From: JAFDWR01 sp038216655
GTDB taxonomy: Bacteria > Armatimonadota > Fimbriimonadia > Fimbriimonadales > Fimbriimonadaceae
Direction of reading: 5' to 3'
Assembly: GCA_038216655.1 (NCBI GenBank)
Contig: JBBQPZ010000011.1
Coordinates: forward strand, 67,724-131,723
DNA length: 64,000 nt
Shown here: positions 23,637 through 31,127 of the stretch, in pieces
Layout of the letters: the number at the start of each line of letters is the position of its first letter
Position numbering within the stretch: position 1 is the first letter of the stretch
Program-made: the position numbers and the translations under genes
Notes under the pieces: model-generated
What the model was told of the DNA's origin: nothing
What the model saw: the letters and a program-made list of their open reading frames with translations, nothing else
Databases searched by the model: none

Positions 23637-25385
23637 TTGGCCGACGAGAGGGACGAGATCCGAGCGAGGATCAATATCGTCCAACTCGTCGGCCAGCGTG
23701 TTTCTCTTAAGAAGGCCGGAAAGGATTGGAAGGGACTCTGCCCCTTTCACGACGACAAGACCCCTTCCTTCACGGTCAGCGAACGCAACGGAAACTATCG
23801 CTGCTGGTCGTGCGGCGAACATGGCGATATGTTCACTTGGGTCATGAAGACCCAGAACGTCGAATTCCCCGAAGCGTTGGAAATCCTCGCCGAGCAGGCG
23901 GGAGTCGAACTCACGCGCCGTGGCCCGGTGGTCTCCAAGAGCGAGCGGGCACAACAGCGCACCGCGATGGACGACGCGCTTCAATTCTTCCAGGAACAGC
24001 TCTCCAAGTCGGGGCCGGGAAAGGAGTATCTCGAACGACGGGGCATCGACGCGGAGTCGGTCAAGAGCTGGGAGCTAGGCTATGCGCCTGACATCGGCGA
24101 AGCTCTGGTGCAGCACCTCAAGCGCAAGGGCCACCCGATGGATGAGTGTAAGGCGCTCTTCTTGATTGACCAGCGCACTGACGGGAGCTACTACGACAAG
24201 TTCCGGGGTCGCCTGATCTTTCCCATCCGAGATGAGCGAGGCGACCTCGTCGCCTTCGGCGGGCGGCTCCTCGGCGACGGCAATCCCAAGTACATCAATA
24301 GCAGCGACACGCCGCTCTATCGCAAGAGCCGGGTGCTGTACGGGATGTACCGCGCCAAGGACGCTCTGAACGCCACGCGACGCGCGGTGCTTACCGAGGG
24401 CTATCTGGACGTCATCGCTTGCCAGAGGGCGGGCGTGACGGGCGCGCTGGCCTCCCTTGGCACGGCGCTGAGCGAGGACCACGCGAAGTTACTGCGTCGG
24501 TGGGTGGATGAGGTCGTGATCCTCTACGACAGCGACGCGGCGGGCCAGAAAGCGGCAGAGCGGGCAATCGATATATTGGGGGCCGAGGGGCTTGCAGTGC
24601 GTATCGCACTGATGCCGGAAGGGGACGACCCCGACACCCTGCTCAAGAAGGAAGGCCCTGGCGCGGTGCTACGGTCGGTCGAGCAGGGGCAACCGCCACT
24701 TGACTTCAAGATCGCGCGGCTCCTAGAGAAGGGAAACCCGAACGACAAGGAGAAGTTCTGGCCAGCGGCGATCGAGATTCTGGCCACGGCCCCTTCCGAC
24801 ATGGAGTTGCAGCGGCACCTCGTCCACTTGGCGGCCATGTATCCGGGCATTCCTGAGCCCTTGCTCGCCCAGGCTTCCTTGCGACGCGAAGTCCTGGCAC
24901 GGCGACGTCGGGATCGGGGGGCTCCCGCGGCGAGGCCACGCGTGAGTCCGCCGGTCATCCGTGCGGTGAGCGAACTTCTGCCGGCAGAGACGATGATCTT
25001 GGGAGCATTTGTGGGAGAGACCTTCCGATCGTTCGCGTGGAGCGTGATGCAGGAGTCGGGGATGTTCACTTCTCATGCGGGTTCCGGCTTAGCGGCAGTT
25101 CTGCTATCCTCCTTTCCCGACGGACCCCCCGAGGGGGAGCCGAAGTTGTGGCTCCACCTGATCGAGGAGGAGTCCGACCGGGATTTGCTGATCCGAATTG
25201 GGGACGATCCAAGGCTGGATCGGTTGGACCAGAAGTTCCTCGACGACACCGTCGCGAAGATGCGGAAGGCGCAGGAAACGAGGAAGCTGGGCGAGCTGAA
25301 AAACACCGGCCAGAGCTCCGAAATCCTGAAGCGTCTCAAGCAACTCAAACCGTCTTACGAGAAAGAGAAGATTGATGAGATGTAA
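23637..25385 (+). CDS. dnaG: DNA primase
   Basis: 582 residues, normal for DnaG. It makes RNA primers at the replication fork. The CHC2 zinc finger is Cys35-His38 (CPFHDDKTPSF) with Cys56-Cys59 (CWSCG). The primase core has YNGRGRLIFPI-like KFRGRLIFPI, and the TOPRIM acid motifs appear in LTEGYLDVIA and VVILYDSDAAGQ-like IRYDSDAAGQ segments. The C-terminal region is less conserved, as usual for the DnaB-binding domain. It starts with TTG (LADERDEIRARI), the only start that keeps the N-terminus intact. With the primary sigma gene next, this is the macromolecular-synthesis arrangement without rpsU. Confidence 0.95.
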   Translation: MADERDEIRARINIVQLVGQRVSLKKAGKDWKGLCPFHDDKTPSFTVSERNGNYRCWSCGEHGDMFTWVMKTQNVEFPEALEILAEQAGVELTRRGPVVSKSERAQQRTAMDDALQFFQEQLSKSGPGKEYLERRGIDAESVKSWELGYAPDIGEALVQHLKRKGHPMDECKALFLIDQRTDGSYYDKFRGRLIFPIRDERGDLVAFGGRLLGDGNPKYINSSDTPLYRKSRVLYGMYRAKDALNATRRAVLTEGYLDVIACQRAGVTGALASLGTALSEDHAKLLRRWVDEVVILYDSDAAGQKAAERAIDILGAEGLAVRIALMPEGDDPDTLLKKEGPGAVLRSVEQGQPPLDFKIARLLEKGNPNDKEKFWPAAIEILATAPSDMELQRHLVHLAAMYPGIPEPLLAQASLRREVLARRRRDRGAPAARPRVSPPVIRAVSELLPAETMILGAFVGETFRSFAWSVMQESGMFTSHAGSGLAAVLLSSFPDGPPEGEPKLWLHLIEEESDRDLLIRIGDDPRLDRLDQKFLDDTVAKMRKAQETRKLGELKNTGQSSEILKRLKQLKPSYEKEKIDEM

Positions 25386-25534
25386 CTTTTTTGAGTTCCA
25401 GCGGAAATTACTTGGTGTTCTGCCGAAAGTGAGTTACATTGAATCGCTTCAAGGCGAACGTAGCTAGATTCGAGGACATGGCGGGGAGCCACCGACGGTC
25501 TAGTTGCGGCAGGGCTCGCCTGGAGAACTAAAAT

Positions 25535-26536
25535 ATGGTATCGGCAACCGTCTACGAAGGTGCTCTCGTTCGAGCGCCATTTCATCGTAAGCAGGACACC
25601 GAGGCTCCGAACGATGTTCCGGACGCCTCTGAAGCCGCGCCCCATCCCGCGCACTTCGATACCGTCGAAGCGACGTCCTTGCTGGAAGCGGATGCGATTG
25701 GGATTGACGATTCCGTACGGATGTGGCTGAAGAAGATTGGCCGGATTCCTCTTCTCACCCCCGAGCAAGAAGTTTTGATCGCCCGTCGCGCCAATTTGGG
25801 CTGCGGCGTGTGTAAGTCGGTGTTGATCGAGGCGAACCTTCGCCTGGTCGTCAGCATCGCAAAGAAGTTCGTCGGCCGCGGCCTTTCCATGCAGGATCTG
25901 ATCCAGGAAGGAAATATGGGGCTGATCCGCGCGGTGGAGAAATTCGACGCCGCCCGCGGTTTCCGATTCAGCACCTACGCCACCTGGTGGATTCGCCAAG
26001 CCATTTCGCGCGCAATCAGTGACCACGGTCGCACGATCCGCGTGCCGGTCCACACCCTCGAAGCGGTCAACCGGATGCTGAAGATGGCCCACCAGCTTCA
26101 AAGCCAGCTCGGTAGGGAAGCCACCGTTGCCGAGATCAGCCAGGCGCTGGGGATCTCCGTCGAGAAGGTTCAAGAGTTTTTGCGCACGATCCACGATCCG
26201 CTTTCGCTCGAGACTCCGGTCGGAGAGAGTGAGGATGCACTGCTCGGCGAGTTCATCGTCGACCGCCGTCACGAGACGCCCGCCGAGAGTGCGATGCGCG
26301 CGGTGGTCCGAACTCGGATCGACCAGGTCCTCGCAACCTTAATCGACCGCGAGCGCGAAGTAATCGCGATGCGCTACGGCCTCTACGACGGCCAGCCGCA
26401 TACGCTGGAGGAAGTGGCCCGGGCATTCCAGGTCACACGTGAGCGGATTCGGCAGATCGAGCAGAAGGCCCTTAAAAAGCTGAAGCACCCGTCGCGCGCC
26501 ACCCTGCTCGCCGAAGTGCTCGAAGACGGCCGCTGA
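25535..26536 (+). CDS. rpoD: Primary (group 1/2) sigma-70 factor
   Basis: 333 residues, short for a housekeeping sigma: region 1.1 is missing and a variable 60-residue N-terminus precedes region 1.2 (DSVRMWLKKIGRIPLLTPEQE). Region 2 has DLIQEGNMGLIRAVEKFD and FRFSTYATWWIRQAI. Region 3 and region 4 (HTLEEVARAFQVTRERIRQI) are complete. Its place after dnaG is that of rpoD, so it is probably the primary factor, though a group 2 factor cannot be excluded. The 149-base gap before it contains a possible hairpin (GGCGGGGAGCC with GGGCTCGCC, about 25480-25520) in the leader. Confidence 0.88.
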   Translation: MVSATVYEGALVRAPFHRKQDTEAPNDVPDASEAAPHPAHFDTVEATSLLEADAIGIDDSVRMWLKKIGRIPLLTPEQEVLIARRANLGCGVCKSVLIEANLRLVVSIAKKFVGRGLSMQDLIQEGNMGLIRAVEKFDAARGFRFSTYATWWIRQAISRAISDHGRTIRVPVHTLEAVNRMLKMAHQLQSQLGREATVAEISQALGISVEKVQEFLRTIHDPLSLETPVGESEDALLGEFIVDRRHETPAESAMRAVVRTRIDQVLATLIDREREVIAMRYGLYDGQPHTLEEVARAFQVTRERIRQIEQKALKKLKHPSRATLLAEVLEDGR

Positions 26537-26566
26537 GGTTCCGACGCGAGAGCCGTAGGAAGGTTC

Positions 26567-27127
26567 ATGCGCGCGCCCGAAATCGATGTTCTGACCAGTT
26601 CGGGCGAGACCGTGCCCTTTTCGAGTTTCTATGCCGAGAGGGCGGTCGGGGTCGTGTTCCTTCGACACTTGGGTTGTCTGTTCTGCCGACGGCACGTCTC
26701 GCAGCTTCGTCGTCATCCCGAGTTGAATCTAGTGTTCGTGTCGATGGGTTCACCGGAGGAGACGCGGGAGTTCGAGGCGAAGTGGAAGACGGTGCATCCC
26801 TTCCTGTGCGATCCTGAGAAGACGTTGTTCGAGAAGTTCGGGCTTACCCGGGCCAAATGGAGCCAGATCGTAGGGCCGCGGGTCCTGCTTCAGGGGGCGG
26901 CGTCGATTCGGTACGGGGTGGGGACGCCGCTGGGCGATCCTATGCAGTTGGCGGGGACGTTCGTTATCAATCGGTCGGGCGAGGTGGTCTGGAGCCACCG
27001 AGCGCGTGATGCGTCCGACAACGCGAGCGCGGCCAGGATCGGCGAGGCCCTAGTCCGCGCGGACGCGGTAACCGGAGTCGCGGGGAAAGAGAATCCAGGG
27101 CCGCTCGAAACGCCCGCCGGTCGCTAG
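26567..27127 (+). CDS. Thioredoxin-fold AhpC/TSA-like protein
   Basis: 186 residues. The fold is that of peroxiredoxin-like proteins: VGVVFLRHLGCLFCRRHVSQ carries a Cys-x-x-Cys at the position of the peroxidatic Cys, then LVFVSMGSPEETREF, FLCDPEKTLFEKFGL and GTFVINRSGEVVW. This matches the PRXL2/SelL-like group of possible thiol oxidoreductases. It follows rpoD by 30 bases and may be cotranscribed. Its last 78 bases overlap the end of the convergent phosphatase gene at 27050. Confidence 0.8.
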   Translation: MRAPEIDVLTSSGETVPFSSFYAERAVGVVFLRHLGCLFCRRHVSQLRRHPELNLVFVSMGSPEETREFEAKWKTVHPFLCDPEKTLFEKFGLTRAKWSQIVGPRVLLQGAASIRYGVGTPLGDPMQLAGTFVINRSGEVVWSHRARDASDNASAARIGEALVRADAVTGVAGKENPGPLETPAGR

Positions 27128-27811
27128 CGGCGCGTAGTCGAGCGGAGTGCCGTCGGCGTAACGAACCTCGCCGCCAAGTTCCTCGACGAACAGGATGCAC
27201 GCCGCCGCGTCGTAGAGGCTCTCTCCGCCCCCAATCATCGCGCGCATGCGCTGGCTGGCCACGAACGTCCCGTCCACCACAAAGGCGCCCGTGCAGCGGA
27301 GTTTGCCGGGCAAGTTGGGCCAGAGCCGGCGGGCATTGCTGTCCGAGCAACTGACAAGCTCGTGCGGCAAGACAGGTCCAGGCGGAATCATCGGGAGCGC
27401 CTTCCCGTTGAGGGTCACCCCCGCGCCATGGGCAGCGATGATCATCTCGTCCAGATCGGGGATGTAGACGCCGCCAAGGGTGACCTTGTCCCCTTGGAGT
27501 AAGGCGGCGGTGACGCCCCATAGGGGACCACGGAAGGCGAAGTTGCTGGTCCCGTCGACGGGATCGACAAGCCAGAGGCCGTTGGGTCCGGCGGGTTCCA
27601 TGCCGAACTCCTCTCCCCAGATGCCGGCGTCGGGCACGATCTTGGGAAGTTCGGCTCTTAACAGCTCTTCAATGGCACGGTCGGCGTTGGTGACGATCGA
27701 GCCGTCCCGCTTCAGTTCGGGTTCGAGGCGGACTCTTTCTTGGACGGCGAGGTCTCCAGCGCGGCGCAGGAGAGCATCAAGCGTCGGGATAAGAGCCGAA
27801 AGGTCGTCCAC
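27050..27811 (-). CDS. Inositol monophosphatase-family phosphatase
   Basis: 253 residues. Metal-dependent sugar-phosphatase superfamily: GIWGEEFG supplies the first Glu ligands, LWLVDPVDGTSNFAFRGPLW is the classical motif with the DPxDGT ligands, and GGGESLYDAAACILFVEELG matches the C-terminal motif with Tyr-Asp in place of Trp-Asp. Candidate substrates are inositol-1-phosphate, histidinol phosphate or PAP, which cannot be separated by eye. It is convergent with, and overlaps, the preceding gene by 78 bases at the 3' ends. Transcribed divergently from tRNA-Gly. Confidence 0.88.
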   Translation of the reverse strand: MDDLSALIPTLDALLRRAGDLAVQERVRLEPELKRDGSIVTNADRAIEELLRAELPKIVPDAGIWGEEFGMEPAGPNGLWLVDPVDGTSNFAFRGPLWGVTAALLQGDKVTLGGVYIPDLDEMIIAAHGAGVTLNGKALPMIPPGPVLPHELVSCSDSNARRLWPNLPGKLRCTGAFVVDGTFVASQRMRAMIGGGESLYDAAACILFVEELGGEVRYADGTPLDYAPLATGGRFERPWILFPRDSGYRVRAD

Positions 27812-27837
27812 TCCCTGAATTATGGCCGCTTCGGGGC

Positions 27838-27869
27838 TTGACGTTCACGGGGGGGTGTTCGGGTATAAC
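27838..27869 (+). promoter_or_regulatory. Candidate promoter of tRNA-Gly
   Basis: TTGACG (27838-27843) and TATAAC (27864-27869) resemble -35 and -10 boxes, but the spacer is 20 bases, longer than the usual 17. The tRNA begins 13 bases after the -10 box, a plausible distance. Confidence 0.4.
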
Positions 27870-27881
27870 TAGCGAGCGCTA

Positions 27882-27956
27882 GCGGGCGTAGCTCAGTGGT
27901 AGAGCATTACCTTGCCAAGGTAAGGGTCGCGGGTTCGAATCTCGTCGCCCGCTCCA
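27882..27956 (+). tRNA. tRNA-Gly (GCC anticodon)
   Basis: The acceptor stem GCGGGCG pairs with CGCCCGC, followed by T-CCA, so CCA is encoded. The D-arm is GCTCAGTGGTAGAGC. The anticodon arm TTACC-TTGCCAA-GGTAA presents GCC, and the T-arm is CGCGGGTTCGAATCTCG. 75 bases including CCA. Confidence 0.96.
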
Positions 27957-27972
27957 AGTTCCTTCGGAACTT
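27956..27972 (+). terminator. Hairpin directly after tRNA-Gly
   Basis: AAGTTCC and GGAACTT pair around a TTC loop, overlapping the last base of CCA. No T-run follows, so it may be a processing or 3' end-stabilising hairpin rather than a full terminator. Confidence 0.45.
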
Positions 27973-28082
27973 GTGCGATTACGGTTAATTCCGACAAAGA
28001 CAGCATTGTCCTAACCCTGCGGGGTGTCCGAGCATGTGCTTCGGCTACTTTGCCCCCACACTAGCCTGGATTATCCTCGCTT

Positions 28083-28259
28083 GGATGCCTCGGGACGCTC
28101 CCGCCACGGCTTTCCAACCGCCTGAGGTTGGAGTCCCGAGGCTAAGACCACTCGATCACCTCTTCCGGATCTCGAGCGATACAAGTCTCCGCTTTTTAGT
28201 CTCGGGACTCTAAGTTGACATCCCGCGAGTACGCGGGGAGGGAGCATCCCGAGGCATCC
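28083..28259. repeat. Palindromic element with 20-base inverted ends and nested stem
   Basis: Bases 28083-28102 and 28240-28259 are inverted repeats with one mismatch in 20. Inside, GAGTCCCGAGGCT (28131-28143) and AGTCTCGGGACTC (28198-28210) form a second pair with one mismatch. The layout is like the element at 3320-3478 although the sequence differs. No coding capacity is visible. Confidence 0.7.
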
Positions 28260-28280
28260 GGTCTGGGTTAACTAGGTTGG

Positions 28281-28298
28281 TGCCCTTTCTTGAAAGGG
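28281..28298 (-). terminator. Possible end hairpin of the MoxR/VWA/ABC operon
   Basis: GCCCTTTC and GAAAGGGC pair around TT, 10 bases after the last stop codon of the operon at 28308. There is no T-run on the minus strand, so termination here is uncertain. Confidence 0.35.
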
Positions 28299-28307
28299 CT
28301 ACGCCGG

Positions 28308-31127
28308 TCACTCCTGACGGTCGCGGTCTCTTTGTCGCTTGGACTCCAACAGCTTCGAACCGACGGCAGTGCCAGGCTTGGTCGAAGAAGCCGGCTTGAC
28401 TGCCGGGCGATCCCCTGCCATCGGTGCAGGGCCTTGCGCGGCGGAGTCCGGCGCTTCGCGGGAAGCGCTCGAAGCGCGTTCTTTGGCTTGGCGAAGCCGA
28501 TCGATCCGGACATGCGTCTCCGCGCTGTCCTGGCGTTTGCGACGCAGTCTTGCCCAAAGCTTGGCGAACATCTCGCGCATGGGCAAGGCAAGCCTGCGCA
28601 CCCCGACATCAAACGGAATCACCAACGCGGCGAGCATCATGAACAGTTGCCACAGTTCGGTGATCGACTCGCCGGGTCTGAGAATCGGGCGGAGTGACTC
28701 GGTCGGCGCGGCAAGGGCGCGGCCACCGGTCAAGTCGCTGATCAGCTTGAGCAAGGGGCGATTAGGCAGGAAGCTTCGATACTCCGGCGGGTAAGGAATC
28801 GAGAATCCGGTCGCCTTGACGCGCTTGACTCCCGAAGGATCGGTCTCGGAAACGGTGACAATGTAGCTTCCAAGCTGGTCCGCGCCAAAGCTTCCACGGA
28901 ACTTCCCGGGCGCTTCCTGGGGAAGGGTGAGCTCGTGGGCGGTGCCGTCGGGTCCACTCATGTGAACCTGGATCGAAGGCTGAGTAAGGGGCCTCCCGAG
29001 GCGGTCAGTGGCTTCCACCTGGATCTGACCCTTCCCACCTTCCATGTGCACGCCGACCTGATACTCGTTCACCGCCGCGCGGCGTGAGATGACCCGCAGT
29101 GCCTGGGTCCAGAACGTCGAAAAGCCTTCCCAGGGAACCCAACGGGCGGCCCAGCGGGCTTGGGCGTCGGAGGTGAAGGCCAGCGTGGTGCCAAGGCCGT
29201 ACTGCCAGGTTGCCAACAAAGGATCATCTTTACCGGTGCGCATGCCCACACTGGCGAGGGGACGCGAGTCGACGAGGCAGTAGGCGTACATTGCCGGTGC
29301 CGAGTCGATCCCCCTCAGGATCGGTTCCCCTTCGGCGAGCTTCGGCAAGAAGGCACCTTCCTCAATCGCCGAGCGGGACATCACGGCGGTGTCCTGGGTC
29401 ACGATCGCGGGCAATTGGCCCGCGTGCTTGGCCAAATAGAAACGCCCACCCCCCGCGGCCGCGAGTTGCTTGCAGAATTCGACGTCCTTTCCCTCCCCAA
29501 TCGCGACGACCGAGGTCGTGATGTGTTCGGAGCGGAGGGCCAGCGCGATCGCGATCGACCCTTCGTGGGTATCGCAATCGTCTCCGTCGGCCATCAGGAT
29601 GAAGTGCCGAACTTTGGTCGTTTCGGCGCGGAGGACCTGCGCCCCTTTCTCCATCGAAGGCTCGATGTAGATGCCACCTCCCCCGATCGACAGCTTCTGG
29701 ATTTGGCGAATGACCGACGCCTTGTCGGTCAATTGCTGCATCGGAGCGACGAACTCAATTCCGTCGGTGCTGCCCGCGACCCCGACGCGATCCATCGGTG
29801 ACATCATGTTCACCGTCGCCTCGGCCCCCTTGGCGGCGAGGCGAATCTTAGGCATGCCGTCCTCGACCATGCCCATGCTGCCGCTCGCGTCGACCATGAT
29901 CAGGATCGAGGTGCTCGGGAAAGACTTGCGTTGGCGGATGTTCAGGTCGACGGGAAGGGTGTCAGCGATCGGCGTGGCGTAATAGCCGCCGGGAAGGAAG
30001 GAATTCTCGCCGCCGACCATCGCAAAGCCAATCCCGCTGTCGCGGATCCCGGCTTGGACCAGCTTCATCTGCTCGGCGGTCACTTCCTTGGCGTTGAAGT
30101 CATTGAAGAAGACCGCGTCGTAGGGCTGCAAATCCTCGGGCTTGGCGGGGAGGCCGCCCGGTCCGGCAAGGACCACGTCGGTGCCACCCTTCTTGAGGGC
30201 ATCGGCAAGGGGACTCGTGCCGGTGCTTTCTTGCAGCACCAGGGCGCGGGGTTTGCCGCGGACCGCCACGAACCCCACGCCGATGTTGTTCCGGTTGTCA
30301 CGATCCCTGGGTGCGCGAAGCGTCGCCCGATAGCGATGGAATCCCGTGTCGTGCAGAGTCTCGCTCAGCACGATCGAGCTGCGCCCCGGGGCCAGCTTGA
30401 CGGGGGTCTCCTTCACAAGGACGCCGTCTCGGTCGAGCGCGATTACGGCTTCTTGCGGCACGGTCGAATCGACGATGACGCGGATGTTGAAGGGCTGTTC
30501 GAGCCGAACTTCCTCCGGCTGCTGCAGTTCCACGACGGAGGCCTCGGCCCCCCGATCGTCGACTCCGAGGGCGACATGATCGATGTCGATCGACTCGGTC
30601 GAAGCGACCTCAGCGGATTCCTCGGCATCACCGGTGGTCTCGTTACCATCGCTCAGCACCACGATCCGACGTCCCTTCCCCTCGGGAAACGACGCGGTGG
30701 CAAGCCGAATCGCGGAGGCGAGGTCGCTCGCCGATGGATCGACTTGGCTCAGAATGCGGCCAACCGTCCGCCGACCGTCCGGCATTGCATCGACGACGGC
30801 GTCCTTGCCGAAGGCGATCACGCCGCCAACATCGTCGGGTCCAAGCGAGGCCATCGCGGTCGCGACGAATTCTTCGGCGCGCTTTCGCTCCTTTTCCGAC
30901 ACGGAATCGGAGCGGTCAAGGACGAAGATGGTGCAGATCCCATGGTTCGGTCGCCGTGCCTGGGGACCGGCCAGGGCCAAGATAACGAATCCGGCGAGCA
31001 GGAAACGAACGCCAAACGCAAGGCGCTTTCGACCCTTTGCCATGCCGTGGACGTGGCGGAAGCTGAGCCATAGCCCGATCGCCAGCGGAAGAAAAAGCAG
31101 CAGATAGAGAGGGTCGGTGAATCGCAC
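28308..31127 (-). CDS. Large membrane protein with two VWA domains and a GATase-like domain
   Basis: 939 residues, last gene of the operon. Two N-terminal membrane helices (about 7-22 and 40-55) are followed by a first VWA domain with the MIDAS motif DRSDS (Asp71), an Ig-like part, a class I glutamine-amidotransferase-like domain (about 290-395, without visible catalytic triad) and a second VWA domain with DASGSM (about 410). A C-terminal helix (LWQLFMMLAALVIPF, about 825) is followed by a charged tail. It probably exposes its domains to the periplasm. It starts with GTG overlapping the previous stop (TAGTG). It resembles Planctomycete and Armatimonadota BatA-like proteins; no specific function is known. 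Confidence 0.8.
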   Translation of the reverse strand: MRFTDPLYLLLFLPLAIGLWLSFRHVHGMAKGRKRLAFGVRFLLAGFVILALAGPQARRPNHGICTIFVLDRSDSVSEKERKRAEEFVATAMASLGPDDVGGVIAFGKDAVVDAMPDGRRTVGRILSQVDPSASDLASAIRLATASFPEGKGRRIVVLSDGNETTGDAEESAEVASTESIDIDHVALGVDDRGAEASVVELQQPEEVRLEQPFNIRVIVDSTVPQEAVIALDRDGVLVKETPVKLAPGRSSIVLSETLHDTGFHRYRATLRAPRDRDNRNNIGVGFVAVRGKPRALVLQESTGTSPLADALKKGGTDVVLAGPGGLPAKPEDLQPYDAVFFNDFNAKEVTAEQMKLVQAGIRDSGIGFAMVGGENSFLPGGYYATPIADTLPVDLNIRQRKSFPSTSILIMVDASGSMGMVEDGMPKIRLAAKGAEATVNMMSPMDRVGVAGSTDGIEFVAPMQQLTDKASVIRQIQKLSIGGGGIYIEPSMEKGAQVLRAETTKVRHFILMADGDDCDTHEGSIAIALALRSEHITTSVVAIGEGKDVEFCKQLAAAGGGRFYLAKHAGQLPAIVTQDTAVMSRSAIEEGAFLPKLAEGEPILRGIDSAPAMYAYCLVDSRPLASVGMRTGKDDPLLATWQYGLGTTLAFTSDAQARWAARWVPWEGFSTFWTQALRVISRRAAVNEYQVGVHMEGGKGQIQVEATDRLGRPLTQPSIQVHMSGPDGTAHELTLPQEAPGKFRGSFGADQLGSYIVTVSETDPSGVKRVKATGFSIPYPPEYRSFLPNRPLLKLISDLTGGRALAAPTESLRPILRPGESITELWQLFMMLAALVIPFDVGVRRLALPMREMFAKLWARLRRKRQDSAETHVRIDRLRQAKERASSASREAPDSAAQGPAPMAGDRPAVKPASSTKPGTAVGSKLLESKRQRDRDRQE

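Noticed and set aside
22917..23984. 355-residue minus-strand open frame
   Set aside because: Runs across the opposite strand of two real genes, the Gly-rich protein and dnaG. Such a span over a gene boundary marks it as chance.
29931..31073. 380-residue plus-strand open frame
   Set aside because: It lies entirely antisense to the 939-residue VWA protein, whose domains are unambiguous. Long antisense frames are expected in high-GC coding DNA.
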